A stretch of DNA of 32,891 nucleotides from Oehlia diaphana (Eukaryota; Glomeromycota; Glomeromycetes; Glomerales; Glomeraceae): the NCBI GenBank assembly GCA_003833135.1, contig QZLH01000044.1, positions 34,350 through 67,240 on the forward strand. Reading direction: 5' to 3'. The notes beneath the pieces were generated by a model. The model was given only the letters and a program-made list of their open reading frames with translations. It did no database searches and was not told the DNA's origin. The translations under genes were made by a program, and so were the position numbers. Below, in pieces: positions 19,637-30,386 of this stretch (position 1 is its first letter; every line of letters begins with the position of its first letter).

Positions 19637-21151
19637 CTAAGTTATTATTTGAAATACTTCATACTCTTCTATTGTAAACGTTTCTTCTGTATCTCTTATA
19701 TTTTTTTCATAACTACGTTGCCTGCAACAAAACAAATTATATTTTTTTAAACAATCTTTCTCTTTCACACGTAACAGAAGATCATCATCAAATGTGGGAC
19801 CATATCCTTTGTGATACACTAACGCACAATTAGTATCTTTTACATGACTTAAAATTGAATCTTTAACATTATTTTTACTTTTAAAAGAAAATATAAAACT
19901 ATCTTTGGTTTTACCATATTCACCATATTCATTAGATGATTTCCATACTGATGGATTATATCCTCCAATAATTTCTTTTGTACCTTCAACTTTAATTAAT
20001 GTCACAGTACAAAGTTTATAATCACACAATTCATGAAACTTTTTAGGAGTAAATCCATCTTGACTTCCCCTTAATAATAATTTAAATTTGTAAGGTAAAT
20101 ATAACTCTCTTGCATAAGCATATTTGTTTTTAGTATCTTTTTTATCAATCCATCTTGAAATTAGAGAAACAATATTTAAGTTAACAATCCTTGAATCAAT
20201 GATTCCATCAATATTTCTATATCTAGGAAGTAATATATTATCATTTGGTTCACTATTAGAATTTAAGTATGAATTCAACAATTCTTCATATAGTTGATGC
20301 TTTAAAAGTTTCTTATATGGATGAACTTTTTGTATAAATTCGTTAGAAGATAAACTGAAAAACCTAATTAAAGGTAAATAATGTTGCAAAGTGTTTTCCA
20401 TTATTTTGAAATCATCATCTGACCAAGTTGTAGGATCCGAAAGAAGTGTAGCATTCTTTTCAAGACCCCATTTTAATACGTGATCCCAAATTTCAATTTC
20501 TTTCATTTGTAAATCATCTCTTTTAATAAGTAAAACCAATGATTTTTCAGTAAGTGAGATAAAATCAAGTGATTTACTAAATATTTTTTCAGGAAATTTA
20601 GCCATAAAATTTGTACAATATTGTTGAAGTCCTAATAAAGAATTAGATTGAAAACCTGTTTGATAAATTAATTCAAAATTTTGTTCCATCCATTTAGACT
20701 TATTTTCAATTAAATATTCTTGTAAATAATCAACTAGTTCTTGAAGAAGAAGTTCATCAGCAGCATTCAAAACTTTTAAAATTTCTGAAGGTTCTTGTTC
20801 ATTTAATAAAATGGTACCTCCATAAATATATCTATATTATAAAAAATTATATGATAAATATAAATATTAATATACTGACAAAGTTTATGATATAACTTAC
20901 TTTAAAATAATCTGAAAAATTTCTGGTAAGACATTTGGCAGCTTAATGTGAGCTACGATATCATTATTATTATTTCTACTTGAAATCGTTCGTCGTAAAA
21001 ATGGAGAACGGTAACACAGGATGATCATGTGTGCACGGAATATTTTTACATTTGGGTCTTTACCAACTTCAATTGTAATATCATAATATTCCTCGTCATC
21101 CAAAATTTCAATATAATTTTGACTTAATCTAGAAAAAAATTGTTTTGACAT
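19637..21151 (-). CDS. BTB-BACK-TLDc domain protein, copy 4 (481 aa)
   Basis: Exon 1 is 21151-20901 (ATG, MSKQFFSRLSQNY), the intron 20900-20832 (69 bp, GTAAGT...TAG), exon 2 20831-19637. The open frame continues upstream of 21151 without an ATG, but the shared promoter lies there, so 21151 is the start. BTB: YYDITIEVGKDPNVKIFRAH. After the phase-2 intron: YIYGGTILLNEQEP. BACK: MKEIEIWDHVLKWGLEKNA. TLDc: RGSQDGFTPKKFHELCD, GGYNPSVWKS, TKDSFIFSF, FCCRQRSYEKNIRD and EEYEVFQIIT at the end. Near-identical to copy 3 over both exons and promoter. The clearest difference in length is one extra residue in BACK (KIFSKSLDF against KIFESLDF). Function inferred as for copy 1. Confidence 0.92.
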
Positions 21152-21204
21152 GTTTGTATTGTATTTAAAAAGAGAAAGAGGAATAAAATAAATTTGGATT
21201 GGAT

Positions 21205-21229
21205 GTAAGTTGCAAATCCTATTTAAATA
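21205..21229 (-). promoter_or_regulatory. shared core promoter block of copy 4
   Basis: TATTTAAATA then GATTTGCAACTTAC on the coding strand, starting 54 bp upstream of the ATG at 21151. Confidence 0.6.
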
Positions 21230-22985
21230 AAAAATTAAAGTTTGTATCACTGTATCACAAATATGGATATTAAATTAAGTATATGTAATACTAGCTTCGC
21301 TTGAAATAAATTTAAATATTCCGAATTCACACGTTCATTTGATTTTTTAAGATTTTGTTTCATATAAATTATATTTTTAATTATATTTCGAATTCTTTCA
21401 AGTTATATTAAGTATTTGTATTTTATAATGAACCAGTTCGAATAATAATAATTTATTGAATTTTATTATCAAAATTTGAGATGAAAAAGATTTGTGATAT
21501 TCTAATTTTTTTTAATATCACTAGCTTTTTTTAATATAATTTTTACACAATTTTAATAACAATTTACAGAGATATATTTTATAAAATGGGTCTATATAAC
21601 TTAATGATATTTGATTCTAGATTACCTCATAAATAATTAATTGCCTGTGCCCAATTATTGATAGGTAGAATTAATCATTTGTTGATTACTATGTAATATA
21701 ATTATATAAATTGTATTCTTCTAGATAAATTGGGTTTTAACTTATTAGTATTAGTTGAATTTACCAATTATCTAGTAAGTAATAGTTAACTAGGGAAACG
21801 GTAGTCGATATGAAATCTTGGAGCTTATCACGTTGTTTATGATACAATAACGTGAAAGGGCAAACAGAGAAAAAAAAGCAAGTCATATATCTAATTACTT
21901 TATTGACCTACTAATTTATTTGTGCATAACCTCAATAAGTATGAACCCACATTTGATTATTAAAATTGGTCTTGAAACAATCCTACAATTCTAAAATCTA
22001 CAATTTGATCGAAAATATAGTTTACCTCTATATGAGGATTGTATATTATTGTAAAGTTATTACTAAGGGAAAGCCGTTATCAATTAAGACCTAAAAAGTT
22101 TCATAAACTATGTAACATTAAATACAGACATGATAATAAACACCAAAATGTTTACGTAAAATAAAAAAAAAATGTATTATCCTCTGATAATAACGCGTTT
22201 GATAATAATTTTAAGTGAAAGTTATTCTTATTATACATGTAAATATTATTTCATTATTCTATTTAAATCTGTAATTTTTATTTATGAAAACTTACCTTCT
22301 GTATCCCTACCACAGCAGATCACATCGCCAAAGCTATGTTCTTATAGGCTAATTAATTTTTGTTATTAAAAAAATTTTTTTTAATTAGTTTTTTATGTAC
22401 TATGCTAAAATTTAGTTCAGTCATCAAATAAATAACTATTTTTATCGTTCTTTTTATGTTTAAGCAAATTACTTGAGAATTTTTAATTCGCTCAAAATCT
22501 TTTTACATATATTTGGTCATTTGACCGAAAAAATATAATTAAAAACGAAATAGTTAACGAAAAATATGACACACAGTTTGCTATCACGAAACATCTTTTT
22601 ATTAAAAAAAATATCTTATGAGATTGAAAATAACATTTTTATAGAAAAAGTTAAAAAGGATATAATAAAAAAATAATTAGAAGAATCAAAATTTCGAAAT
22701 CACTAAAATAATAATAGTGAATGATATTCTAAATGTTGTTAAATAAATGGTTCACAAAAAAGAGAAATGAAAATTTTTATTTTATTTCAAAATCAAGGCT
22801 CATTCTAACAACCAGTTCAAAGACCTCGCTGATGATTTATTTAGCTAATCAGGCTGCGTTCATTAATTAGTACTGATCGAAATTAATCACAAAAATTAGA
22901 AAATTTTCCCAAATAATAACGGAAAGCCTCACTTTAGATAGTTTTCTTGATAATAAACCTTTACAAACACTGTTACCAATTTTAA
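21230..22985. other. long spacer between copy 4 and the LINE remnant
   Basis: 21230-21440 aligns with the upstream flanks of copies 2 and 3. 21455-21545 aligns with 13367-13460 and is the apparent empty site for the element at 12353. Beyond 21550 the sequence is A/T-rich with no gene that I can support. A CACGTT...AACGTG hairpin lies at about 21830-21854. Confidence 0.45.
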
Positions 22986-24050
22986 CCTGTTATCCATTCA
23001 CTGGCCACTTACTAAGACTGGCTTCATCATAACAACACAGACGAAATCTGTAATGCTCGCAAGTCGGCTTATGGTTCTCTTAAGATCAAAAGTCTCAACC
23101 ACACATTGCCGTGTGGCGATGTCCTTCTCAAACATTACCCACAACTGTATCTTTCTACTGGCATACCTTGCCCAATATGCTGCAAAGATCATCCTGATAC
23201 CAAATGAACCTTGGGTTTTTGTCTTAATCTCAGACTCTTTATTAATTTAACACTTCAACGACACAAAGCTATATTTATCAACCTGTTAATCAAACACACC
23301 ACTAACCACTGATTAATCAGATTTATTTTGACCAGCATCAATAACTTTGATCTATTTGCTCCAGTAGATGACAATACACATGACATTTATTTGATTCTTC
23401 ATCAATTGGTACCTCGAAACCTTACAGAACTGATACACTCTTATACGAATAAACATTCGTTCACGCGTCAAGTTATTTTCGAATTCTTTATCTCTATTCA
23501 GCAGATGCTTTACCAACTTATATGGCCCAAACACAACGATACATACTCTATAAACCTGGGAAAAATCTCACAATATCACAAAACGGAAAAAACGTCATAG
23601 AAAACACTCTAAACAAAACGATACGACTCAATTCTTATCTAACATCAGCCCATACGTCCCAGCCGGTATTTTCGTCCCCGGTCACGCCCATGACTTATTA
23701 CACGCGCTTGTGTGCATATACCGTTGTGGATGGCTCTCATCACGTCAAATTATCTTCACTCAGGCGGATGAACCTCGTTTCTATATATTAACTCATATAT
23801 GGATTTTATAGATGAAACCAATTTATTTTTTGATTTTTTACTTTTTATTCTTCTTTTTTTAGTTTAGTTCCTTTTTATTTTCTTTCTCACAATGTAAATA
23901 ATGCCTAGTATTGTATTATAAATAATAGGCAGTACGGTCCTCGCAAGGGTTAGGTTGTAGACTTGTAGTTTCTTCTTTTGTAAGGGCGTAGCTCCCATAT
24001 TTGTATGACTCCCGTCATCGTCTAAATTTTTAAAATAAAATAAAATATAG
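22986..24050 (+). mobile_element. 5'-truncated LINE (non-LTR retrotransposon), C-terminal coding part and 3' UTR
   Basis: This stretch is clearly richer in G+C than its surroundings. One plus-strand frame runs from 23049 to a TAG at 23598-23600. Only two stops (TGA after HPDTK and TGA after KHTTNH) break it. It has a cysteine-rich part (GIPCPICCKDHPDT) like the zinc-knuckle region after a reverse transcriptase, then FDLFAPVDDNTHDIYLILHQ and QQMLYQLIWPKHND. The signal then moves frame to FSSPVTPMTYYTRLC and LSSLRRMNLVSIY, with a stop at about 23791. A 3' UTR follows, ending in an A-rich TAAAATAAAATAAAATATAG tail at 24031-24050. I recall similar C-terminal segments in Rhizophagus LINE proteins. 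No reverse-transcriptase core is present, so the copy is 5'-truncated and dead. Confidence 0.55.
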
Positions 24051-24955
24051 GTTCGTTACTTCGTTTCCTCGGTTCTTTCGGTCTCAAGGTATTTTTCTTT
24101 TACATTCTTACACTTTGTTTCTTATTAACTCTATTTCATTATTTTTAGGTCCTTTAGTCTTACCGGTTCTGCAATTAAGTTCAGTTGTTTTTCACTTTAC
24201 GTTTCGTTTCTTACTCATTTTTTCATTTTTTTTTTTTGTTTTTGTTTCATATTTCGTTTTTCACTAATTTTATTCATTTTTTTTTTTAGATCTTTAGTTC
24301 TTTCGGTTCTATAATTAATAAAGGTATGAAGCTATGTTTTTATTTTTTTTATTTTTTTTTATTTTGTTTCTATCTTATATTTCGTTTCTTACCAACTTCA
24401 TTTTTTTTTTTACTTTATGGTTTATTTTTTTACTTGGTTTCCTAACATTATCTTTTGCTACCCAACTTTCTATCATAATCATTTTTTATTTTTTGTCTCT
24501 CATTACTTTTCACCTCCTATTACTTCTCATTATTCCATTCTTTTCGTCTCCCATTATTTTCTATTACATCTTTTCAATACCATTATCTCTTTTTCTCTCC
24601 TGTTTACTTCCCATCATTTCTTTTCATCTCTCATCACTCCTTTCGTCTCCCATAACATCATTCCTCTTCATCTTTCCATTACTTCTTTTCATCTCCCATC
24701 ACTCCTTTTCGTTTCCCATCACTCCTCTTCGTCTCTCATCACTCCTCTTCATCTCCCATTATGTCCTATTTCTCCTTTTTGTTTTCTATCACTTCTCATT
24801 ACTCTTTTTCTCCCTTTCATCTTCTATTACTTTTCATTACTCCATTGTTATTTCATTTTTTTTATTAACATTTTTCTTTATCTTTTTTATTTATTGTTAT
24901 TGTTTCTTTTATTTGTATCACTTTATTAAAAATAAACATGGTGATTTTTTTCTTT
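24051..24955. repeat. strand-asymmetric polypyrimidine tract with imperfect tandem units
   Basis: About 900 bp of nearly pure C/T on the plus strand. The core (about 24520-24850) is made of imperfect units such as CATCACTCCTCTTCGTCTCC. The start carries repeated TTCTTTCGGTTCT-like words (about 24070, 24160 and 24300). Two overlapping open frames of 207 and 170 codons exist, but they consist almost only of F, L, S, I and H and are products of the composition. The tract directly follows the LINE tail. Confidence 0.6.
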
Positions 24956-25363
24956 AAAATCGTAATTCGTAAACGTGTGACCTAAATTTTAATATTTGCA
25001 AATAAAATTTCATTAGATAAGATTATTTTGAATAAAAATGTTTGCAAAAAAAAATTTTTTAAAAATATCTTTTTTGATGAAATTTTAAGATGTGTGTTAT
25101 TATTATTCTCTTACTTGATAGGCAAGTTTCATCTCGGCGCAATGTGACGGGTTACGTATTGTAATATATATTATTATAAAAGTCTTAAAAAAGAAATAAA
25201 AACAGGGATATATCCAGATTTTCAAATCCGAAGGTTTCATTTATCATAAAGTAAGACTAGTGTTATCAGATTTAATTTAATAATTTTTTGCATAATACAT
25301 TTACTTTTCTCAATTTTTATTTTTGGAAAATTAATTTAAATATTAAACACTTTTGTAACTTGA
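24956..25363. other. A/T-rich spacer
   Basis: No gene seen. A short G+C-richer patch lies near 25120-25155. Confidence 0.4.
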
Positions 25364-25564
25364 TTTCGGGATTGTTCCCAATTTAAACAAGAATTCGACG
25401 AAAGAAAAATTAAAAATGACCCGGTAGAGGGAACTCACTCTGTCGATCGGAAAAATTTTTACGAGAAGGAAAATGACTTGGGGAGTTCGACGATTATGAA
25501 AAGTTTCTTTTGGCACCGGACAAACACAACTAACTGTTTATTCTTTCCTTTAGGTACATTTTGA
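25364..25564 (+). pseudogene. 66-codon open frame, coding-like, unrecognised
   Basis: After a TGA at 25361-25363 a frame runs 66 codons to a TGA at 25562-25564. It reads FRDCSQFKQEFDERKIKNDP, then EGTHSVDRKNFYEKENDLGS, with a hydrophobic end. Its only ATG is late. The base composition is more balanced than the flanks. It could be an exon or a fragment of a decayed gene. No domain recognised. Confidence 0.25.
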
Positions 25565-25808
25565 TATCAGTTTCGTGAAAAGTTGATAAACAAATCGTTT
25601 GGTTACATCATATATTTCGTTTTAGACTTTGTTTCTAGATAAAACACCCAGCAAAGCCAAAAGGGTCTCCGTTTATCACAAATATAACCTCGACGGTGAT
25701 GATATGTACGAATAACATACAAAATACTTAGTATTATTATCTCTTTTCACGGGGGACTTTCGCAAACTGAGTTTGCGTAGAATAGGGGAAAATTATCATT
25801 TGTCTTTT

Positions 25809-26078
25809 ATGGATAATGCCGATCAAAATTTCATTACCTTTTTAGATTATCTTAATAAGCAATTTCGTAGTAATAAAATTGTTAATATACAAATACAAGA
25901 CAAGTATATATATTATACAAGACATGCAAAAGCACTGTTAAATTCATCACTATCTAAGGGTGAATTAAAATACATTTATATTATTAGAGTAAAAGAAGAA
26001 AAACTTTTATTAATTCTAAAACACATTGGATGTTATTTATTCATCTTAAAAATGGTCAATTACAGATTTCTTTTTTGA
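25809..26078 (+). CDS. hypothetical 89-codon ORF, possibly a gene fragment
   Basis: The ATG at 25809 opens MDNADQNFITFLDYLNKQF and continues to a TGA at 26076-26078. The same frame is open from about 25773 without an ATG. The first 60 residues (acidic N-terminus, IQIQDKYIYYTRHAKALLNS) look protein-like. The last 30 are hydrophobic and may be read-through of A/T-rich DNA. An inverted pair GCAAAC/GTTTGC lies just upstream (25761-25775). No family recognised. It could equally be a fragment of a dead gene. Confidence 0.25.
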   Translation: MDNADQNFITFLDYLNKQFRSNKIVNIQIQDKYIYYTRHAKALLNSSLSKGELKYIYIIRVKEEKLLLILKHIGCYLFILKMVNYRFLF

Positions 26079-27293
26079 TGATAATATATAAAACTCTGTT
26101 TACAAGGAAATGATAAGTTAGATTGAAATAAAATCTATAATTACTGTGATATATCATATTGTTTACTATATGTTAATTATCTTGATTCTCTGATTATAAT
26201 ATTTTATTATTTTCCATCAGAACTGAAGATGCTAATAGCATCATTTTTGTCATATAATTGACTACTTGAATGATTTATTTTCTTTTTCTATTTCTATACG
26301 CAAATTTAACACCTTATATTAAATAGTTAGAAAACTAATACTTTGACTTTGGTTATGATATTTAATATTGTAAATATACAATATTTATATTATACCAGAT
26401 AGTCAGATACGAATTTACTATTATTTAAAATATATCATAATAAAAGAATATTACTATCTTTCGATTATTCCTTTTCAGCGCTCAATAAAATCATTAAGTT
26501 AAATTCATATTAAAAATGCGCAAATCAACCATTATGAAAAATCCTGTTAAAATATGCAAATTATTAATTACCTAACCGTGACTAAAAAATTCTCAAGTTT
26601 ATGCAAATCAAAACCTAAGCGTGTAATATTTTTCTATGATGGCAATGCAATAGCGCACTTACCCTTCTTAACTCCCAATTACCATACCGCATTGTATATG
26701 ACATCCTCCTTTGTCAATACCTCATGTAAAGTATTGTAAAGTATCCACCGTAATTATGTCAAATACATAATATTATTAAAATTTTAAAGATCTGCATATT
26801 TCAATAGTTATTATAAGTATTAGATGCCCGAACTCAGTATTTTATATTAGTTATACCGGTATCTTGTGCAGTGCGGTATGATAATACTAATTTTTATTTT
26901 AATTTACCTTAGTTTAAAGTTTTATTCAATATAATTTTACATAATTTTAATTATAATTATATGTTACAAAAATTTTTTTTTATTGGAAAAATAAATAACA
27001 TGTTACAAAAACAAGCAATTTTGCCTAACTTTAGACTTATGTTGTAAAAATACTATTATGTATTCTATTCAGATAAGACTTTAGTTATTTAAAATGTTAA
27101 AATACATTAAGCTTTTAAAATTCGCATATCAATATATCTTGATAGGTACCGTAGTCGGTCACTTACTAATACTTCTGCACATTCTCATGAGCCTCAAATA
27201 TTATACAAAACAAGTAATTAAATAAGTAAAAATATAAGAAAAAGGGTAAATCAAGAATTCAAAAATATTTGCATATTCAAATAATAAATAATA
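26079..27293. other. spacer downstream of copy 5
   Basis: A/T-rich. A 61-codon ATG frame at 26554-26739 (MQIINYLTVTKKFSSLCKS...) has no recognisable domain and no promoter block, so I do not call it a gene. A G+C-richer patch at about 26640-26760 carries it. Nothing else seen. Confidence 0.4.
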
Positions 27294-28806
27294 CTACTCC
27301 TTCTTCATTATTTGAAATACTTCATATTCTTCTATTAAGAAGATTTCTTCTGTATCTCTTATCTTTTTTTCATAACTATTTTGTGTACATTCACAATTAT
27401 TATATTCTTTTGGATCATCCTCTTTTACATTTATATTAATATCACTATTACCAAATGTAGGTCCAAAGTCATCACAATAAAACAATGCATGTTCCATATT
27501 TTTTACATGACTTAAAATTGAATCTTTAACATTATTTTTACTTTTAAAAGAAAAAATGAAACTATCCTTTGTTTTGCCCCATTTACCATTATTATCTGAT
27601 TCCCATATCAAAGGATTATATCCTCCAATAATTTCTTCTGTTCCTTTTATTTTAATGAATGCAACAGTATGAGGTTTATTATCACATAATTCATGAAATT
27701 TTTTAGGAGTAAATCCATCTCTATTTCCTCTTAATAATAATTTAAATTCATATGGTAAATGTAAATCTCTTGTATAAGAAAATTTACTTTTAATATCTAT
27801 TTTATCAATCCATCTTGAAATTAAAGAAACAATATTCAAATTAATAATTCTTGAATCAATAATTCCATCAATAATTCTATATCTAGGAAGTAATATATCA
27901 TCATTTGGCTCATTATCAGGATCTAAATAAGAGTTCAACAACTCTTCATAAAGTTGAGGTTTTAAGAGTTTCTTGTATGGGTGAACTTTTCGAAAAAAAT
28001 CTTCAGATGAAAGACTAAAAAATCTGATTAAAGGTAAACAATGTTGCAAAGTATTTTCCATATTTTTGAAATCATTATCTAACCAAGTCATAGGGTCTGA
28101 AAGAAGTGTAGAGTTTTTCTCAAGTCCCCATTTTAATACACGTTCCCAAATTTCAACCTCTTTCATTTGGAAATCATCTCTTTTAATGAGTGAAACTAAA
28201 GACTTTTCAGGTAGTGAAGTAAAATCAAATGAATTAAATACTTTTTCTGGAGATTTTGCCATGATACTTGTACAAAATTGTTGAAGTTCTAATAAAGAAT
28301 TCGATTGAAAACTTTTTTGGTAAGTAAGTTCAAAATGTTGTTCAATCCATTCATATTTATTTTTAATTAAATAATCTTGTAAATAATCGACCAATTCTTG
28401 AAGAAGAAGCTCATCAGCAGCGAGCAGAACTTTTAAAATTTCTGAAGGTTCTTGTTCATTTAAAAAAATTATTCCACCATAAATATAGCTACATTACAAA
28501 AAATTTATAATGAATATGAATATAAAGATACTGATAAAGTTTTGACATAACTTACTTTAAAATAATCTGAAAGATTTCTGGTGTAATATTTGGAAATTTA
28601 ATGTGAGCTAAGATATCATTATTATTTCTACTTGAAGTCAAAGTTCGTCGTAAAAATGGAGACCGGTAACACAGGATAATCATGTGAGCACGGAATATTT
28701 TTACATGTGGATCTCTACCAACTTCGATTGTAGCATCATAATATTCATCATCAGCTAAAATTTCGATATAATTTTGACTTAATTTTGAAAAAAATTGTCT
28801 TGACAT
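27294..28806 (-). CDS. BTB-BACK-TLDc domain protein, copy 5 (481 aa)
   Basis: Exon 1 is 28806-28556 (ATG, MSRQFFSKLSQNY), the intron 28555-28489 (67 bp, GTAAGT...TAG), exon 2 28488-27294. The phase-2 codon gives N and then YIYGGIIFLNEQEP. BTB: YYDATIEVGRDPHVKIFRAH. BACK: MKEVEIWERVLKWGLEKNS. TLDc: RGNRDGFTPKKFHELCD, GGYNPLIWES, TKDSFIFSF, and EEYEVFQIMKKE at the end. BACK shares KVFNSFDFTSLPE with copy 1, and its upstream DNA also matches copy 1. However, the segment KSKNNVKDSILSHVK is shared with copies 3/4, so this copy looks mosaic. The variable C-terminal stretch here is acidic (VKEDDPKEYNNCECTQNSYE). Function inferred as for copy 1. Confidence 0.92.
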
Positions 28807-28860
28807 TTTTTTATTCCTTTTTGAAAGTTTTGAGAAAAATGTAAGTATTTTGTTTCAGAA

Positions 28861-28882
28861 GCAAGTTGCAAATCTATTTATA
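28861..28882 (-). promoter_or_regulatory. shared core promoter block of copy 5
   Basis: On the coding strand, a TATAAATA-type element followed by GATTTGCAACTTGC, starting 55 bp before the ATG at 28806. Two CACGTG palindromes (28924-28929 and 28957-28962) lie 40-80 bp further upstream and could be bHLH-type sites. None are seen at the matching place in copy 1. Confidence 0.6.
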
Positions 28883-28962
28883 TGTTGATCAACAACTGTC
28901 ATTCCAATATGGATAGGTGGGAACACGTGTAGAACATTCGTATCACAGGTTTATACCACGTG

Positions 28963-30386
28963 TTGACGTGTCGTCCTGATTACAGGTCAAAATCTATTGC
29001 ACCTTAATTGAATATGATTAATGACATACAAATATGAAAAAGCAATAAAGTAAAAGAAAAGTATTGATTTAATCGTTGAAATTAAAGAAAACTTGGCAAC
29101 ATTAACAAAAAAAATTATTATGCTTCATTATTTTCACAGTGATTTACCGTATAAAGAATCGAAGTATACTTTCTAGACAGCTGACCTTACTGCAAATAAA
29201 TTATTTAGTAGCTGGAACAAATTTTTTGATTAATTCATTAATTTAATCATAAATTATTGAATTCATTAATACATAGTATAATGATAGGCGTGAAAATTAA
29301 ATAAAAAATATGAATTTCAATTAATTTTATGAATACTCGGTATTAATTGAGTAAAATACACTTTTATTTATTTTAATATTGAGTAATGCATTTCGTTATA
29401 ACTACGATATCATTAGTTTTTCTATACAACTTATATCGTTTACTGTATCTAGTAAAAAATTAGATCTATTTCAATCCCAATTTAATGATTTACTTAATTG
29501 CCATTCTGGCTAAAAATGGCACATTGTGATATTTGAAGCTTATATATACTCTTTTAGATTACTTATTTTATTAATATATTAACAAATTTCATGATTTTAG
29601 AAATCATAAAACCTTATTATTTTAGCCTCTCATTAAATTTATTTTTATATTATAAAACTTACACCAACATGCCATCCAGAGATATACAGTAAAAAGTCAA
29701 TGAAGTACTATTGGATTCAGTGCAACGTGACACACCTAATGGTGGTATTTTCGTATTTCCGTGATATCTGTTAATTGTAGAATGATGAAAGAGCTCATTA
29801 GATTCGTCACAATAAGACCGCATCGAATGGTGGTATTTTCATATCTCTAGATTCAATATATGAAAAGATACTATTAGCGTTTTTGATTTAGAGACTTTTG
29901 ATGATAACTCGATCACAGAAATATAAAAATATACCATTCGATGCGATGAGCCTAATAAACAACTAATCGTCATTCGATGGCGAGAAAATGCTGTTCAACA
30001 GTTTTCAAAAGTGCCTTCCAAATCTTTATTGGCAATTACATGCAAAAGTTAAATTATACCCAATTTTTATGCCGTTCATGGACGGATTGGCAATTAAACA
30101 TTTCTAAAAACACGTAAATATTATCTTTAAAATCTAAATATAAAATTATTGAAAATTACGTATATGTAAGCTTATAGAAACGCACGGTACGACTCACTGT
30201 ATAGAATACAATACAAGTGCATTTTTCATTATATAACGTTTTTTCATTCAATAACTTTTACAAAACTCTATCCAATTATTTTAATATTGTAGATAATTAA
30301 ATTTTATGCTTGATTTCACCATAGTAAAACAAATTAAACCATATGATAAGTTATCATTCTATCGATAGCTATGAGAAATCATAATA
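28963..30386. other. spacer between copies 5 and 6
   Basis: No gene. Up to about 29530 the sequence is a diverged copy of the region upstream of copy 1 (for example a shared AATTTAATGATTTA word). A repeat cluster occupies about 29720-29960 and is listed separately. The rest is A/T-rich. Confidence 0.45.
29720..29960. repeat. three related copies of an AATGGTGGTATTTTC motif, one inverted
   Basis: AATGGTGGTATTTTCGTATTT lacks one base of the second copy's arrangement but is clearly related: copies occur near 29739 and 29826 in direct orientation, and an inverted copy (ATACCATTCGATGCGATGAG) near 29931. The second and third share CGCATCGAATGGT as an inverted pair about 90 bp apart. The first and third also share a TCTGTGAT/CCGTGAT-type edge. 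This may be a small MITE or a repeat cluster. No target duplication found. Confidence 0.4.

Noticed and set aside
22998..23250. Overlapping open frames on both strands in the LINE remnant
   Set aside because: The frame starting at 23049 joins in register with the downstream frame containing FDLFAPVDDN, so that one is the original coding frame and the others are shadows.
24334..24957. Open frames of 207 and 170 codons
   Set aside because: They consist almost only of F, L, S, I and H and come from a pyrimidine-rich tandem region. Two frames are open at once, as expected from composition.
26554..26739. 61-codon ATG open frame
   Set aside because: No promoter block, domain or homologous copy could be seen. 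An open frame of this length is expected by chance.
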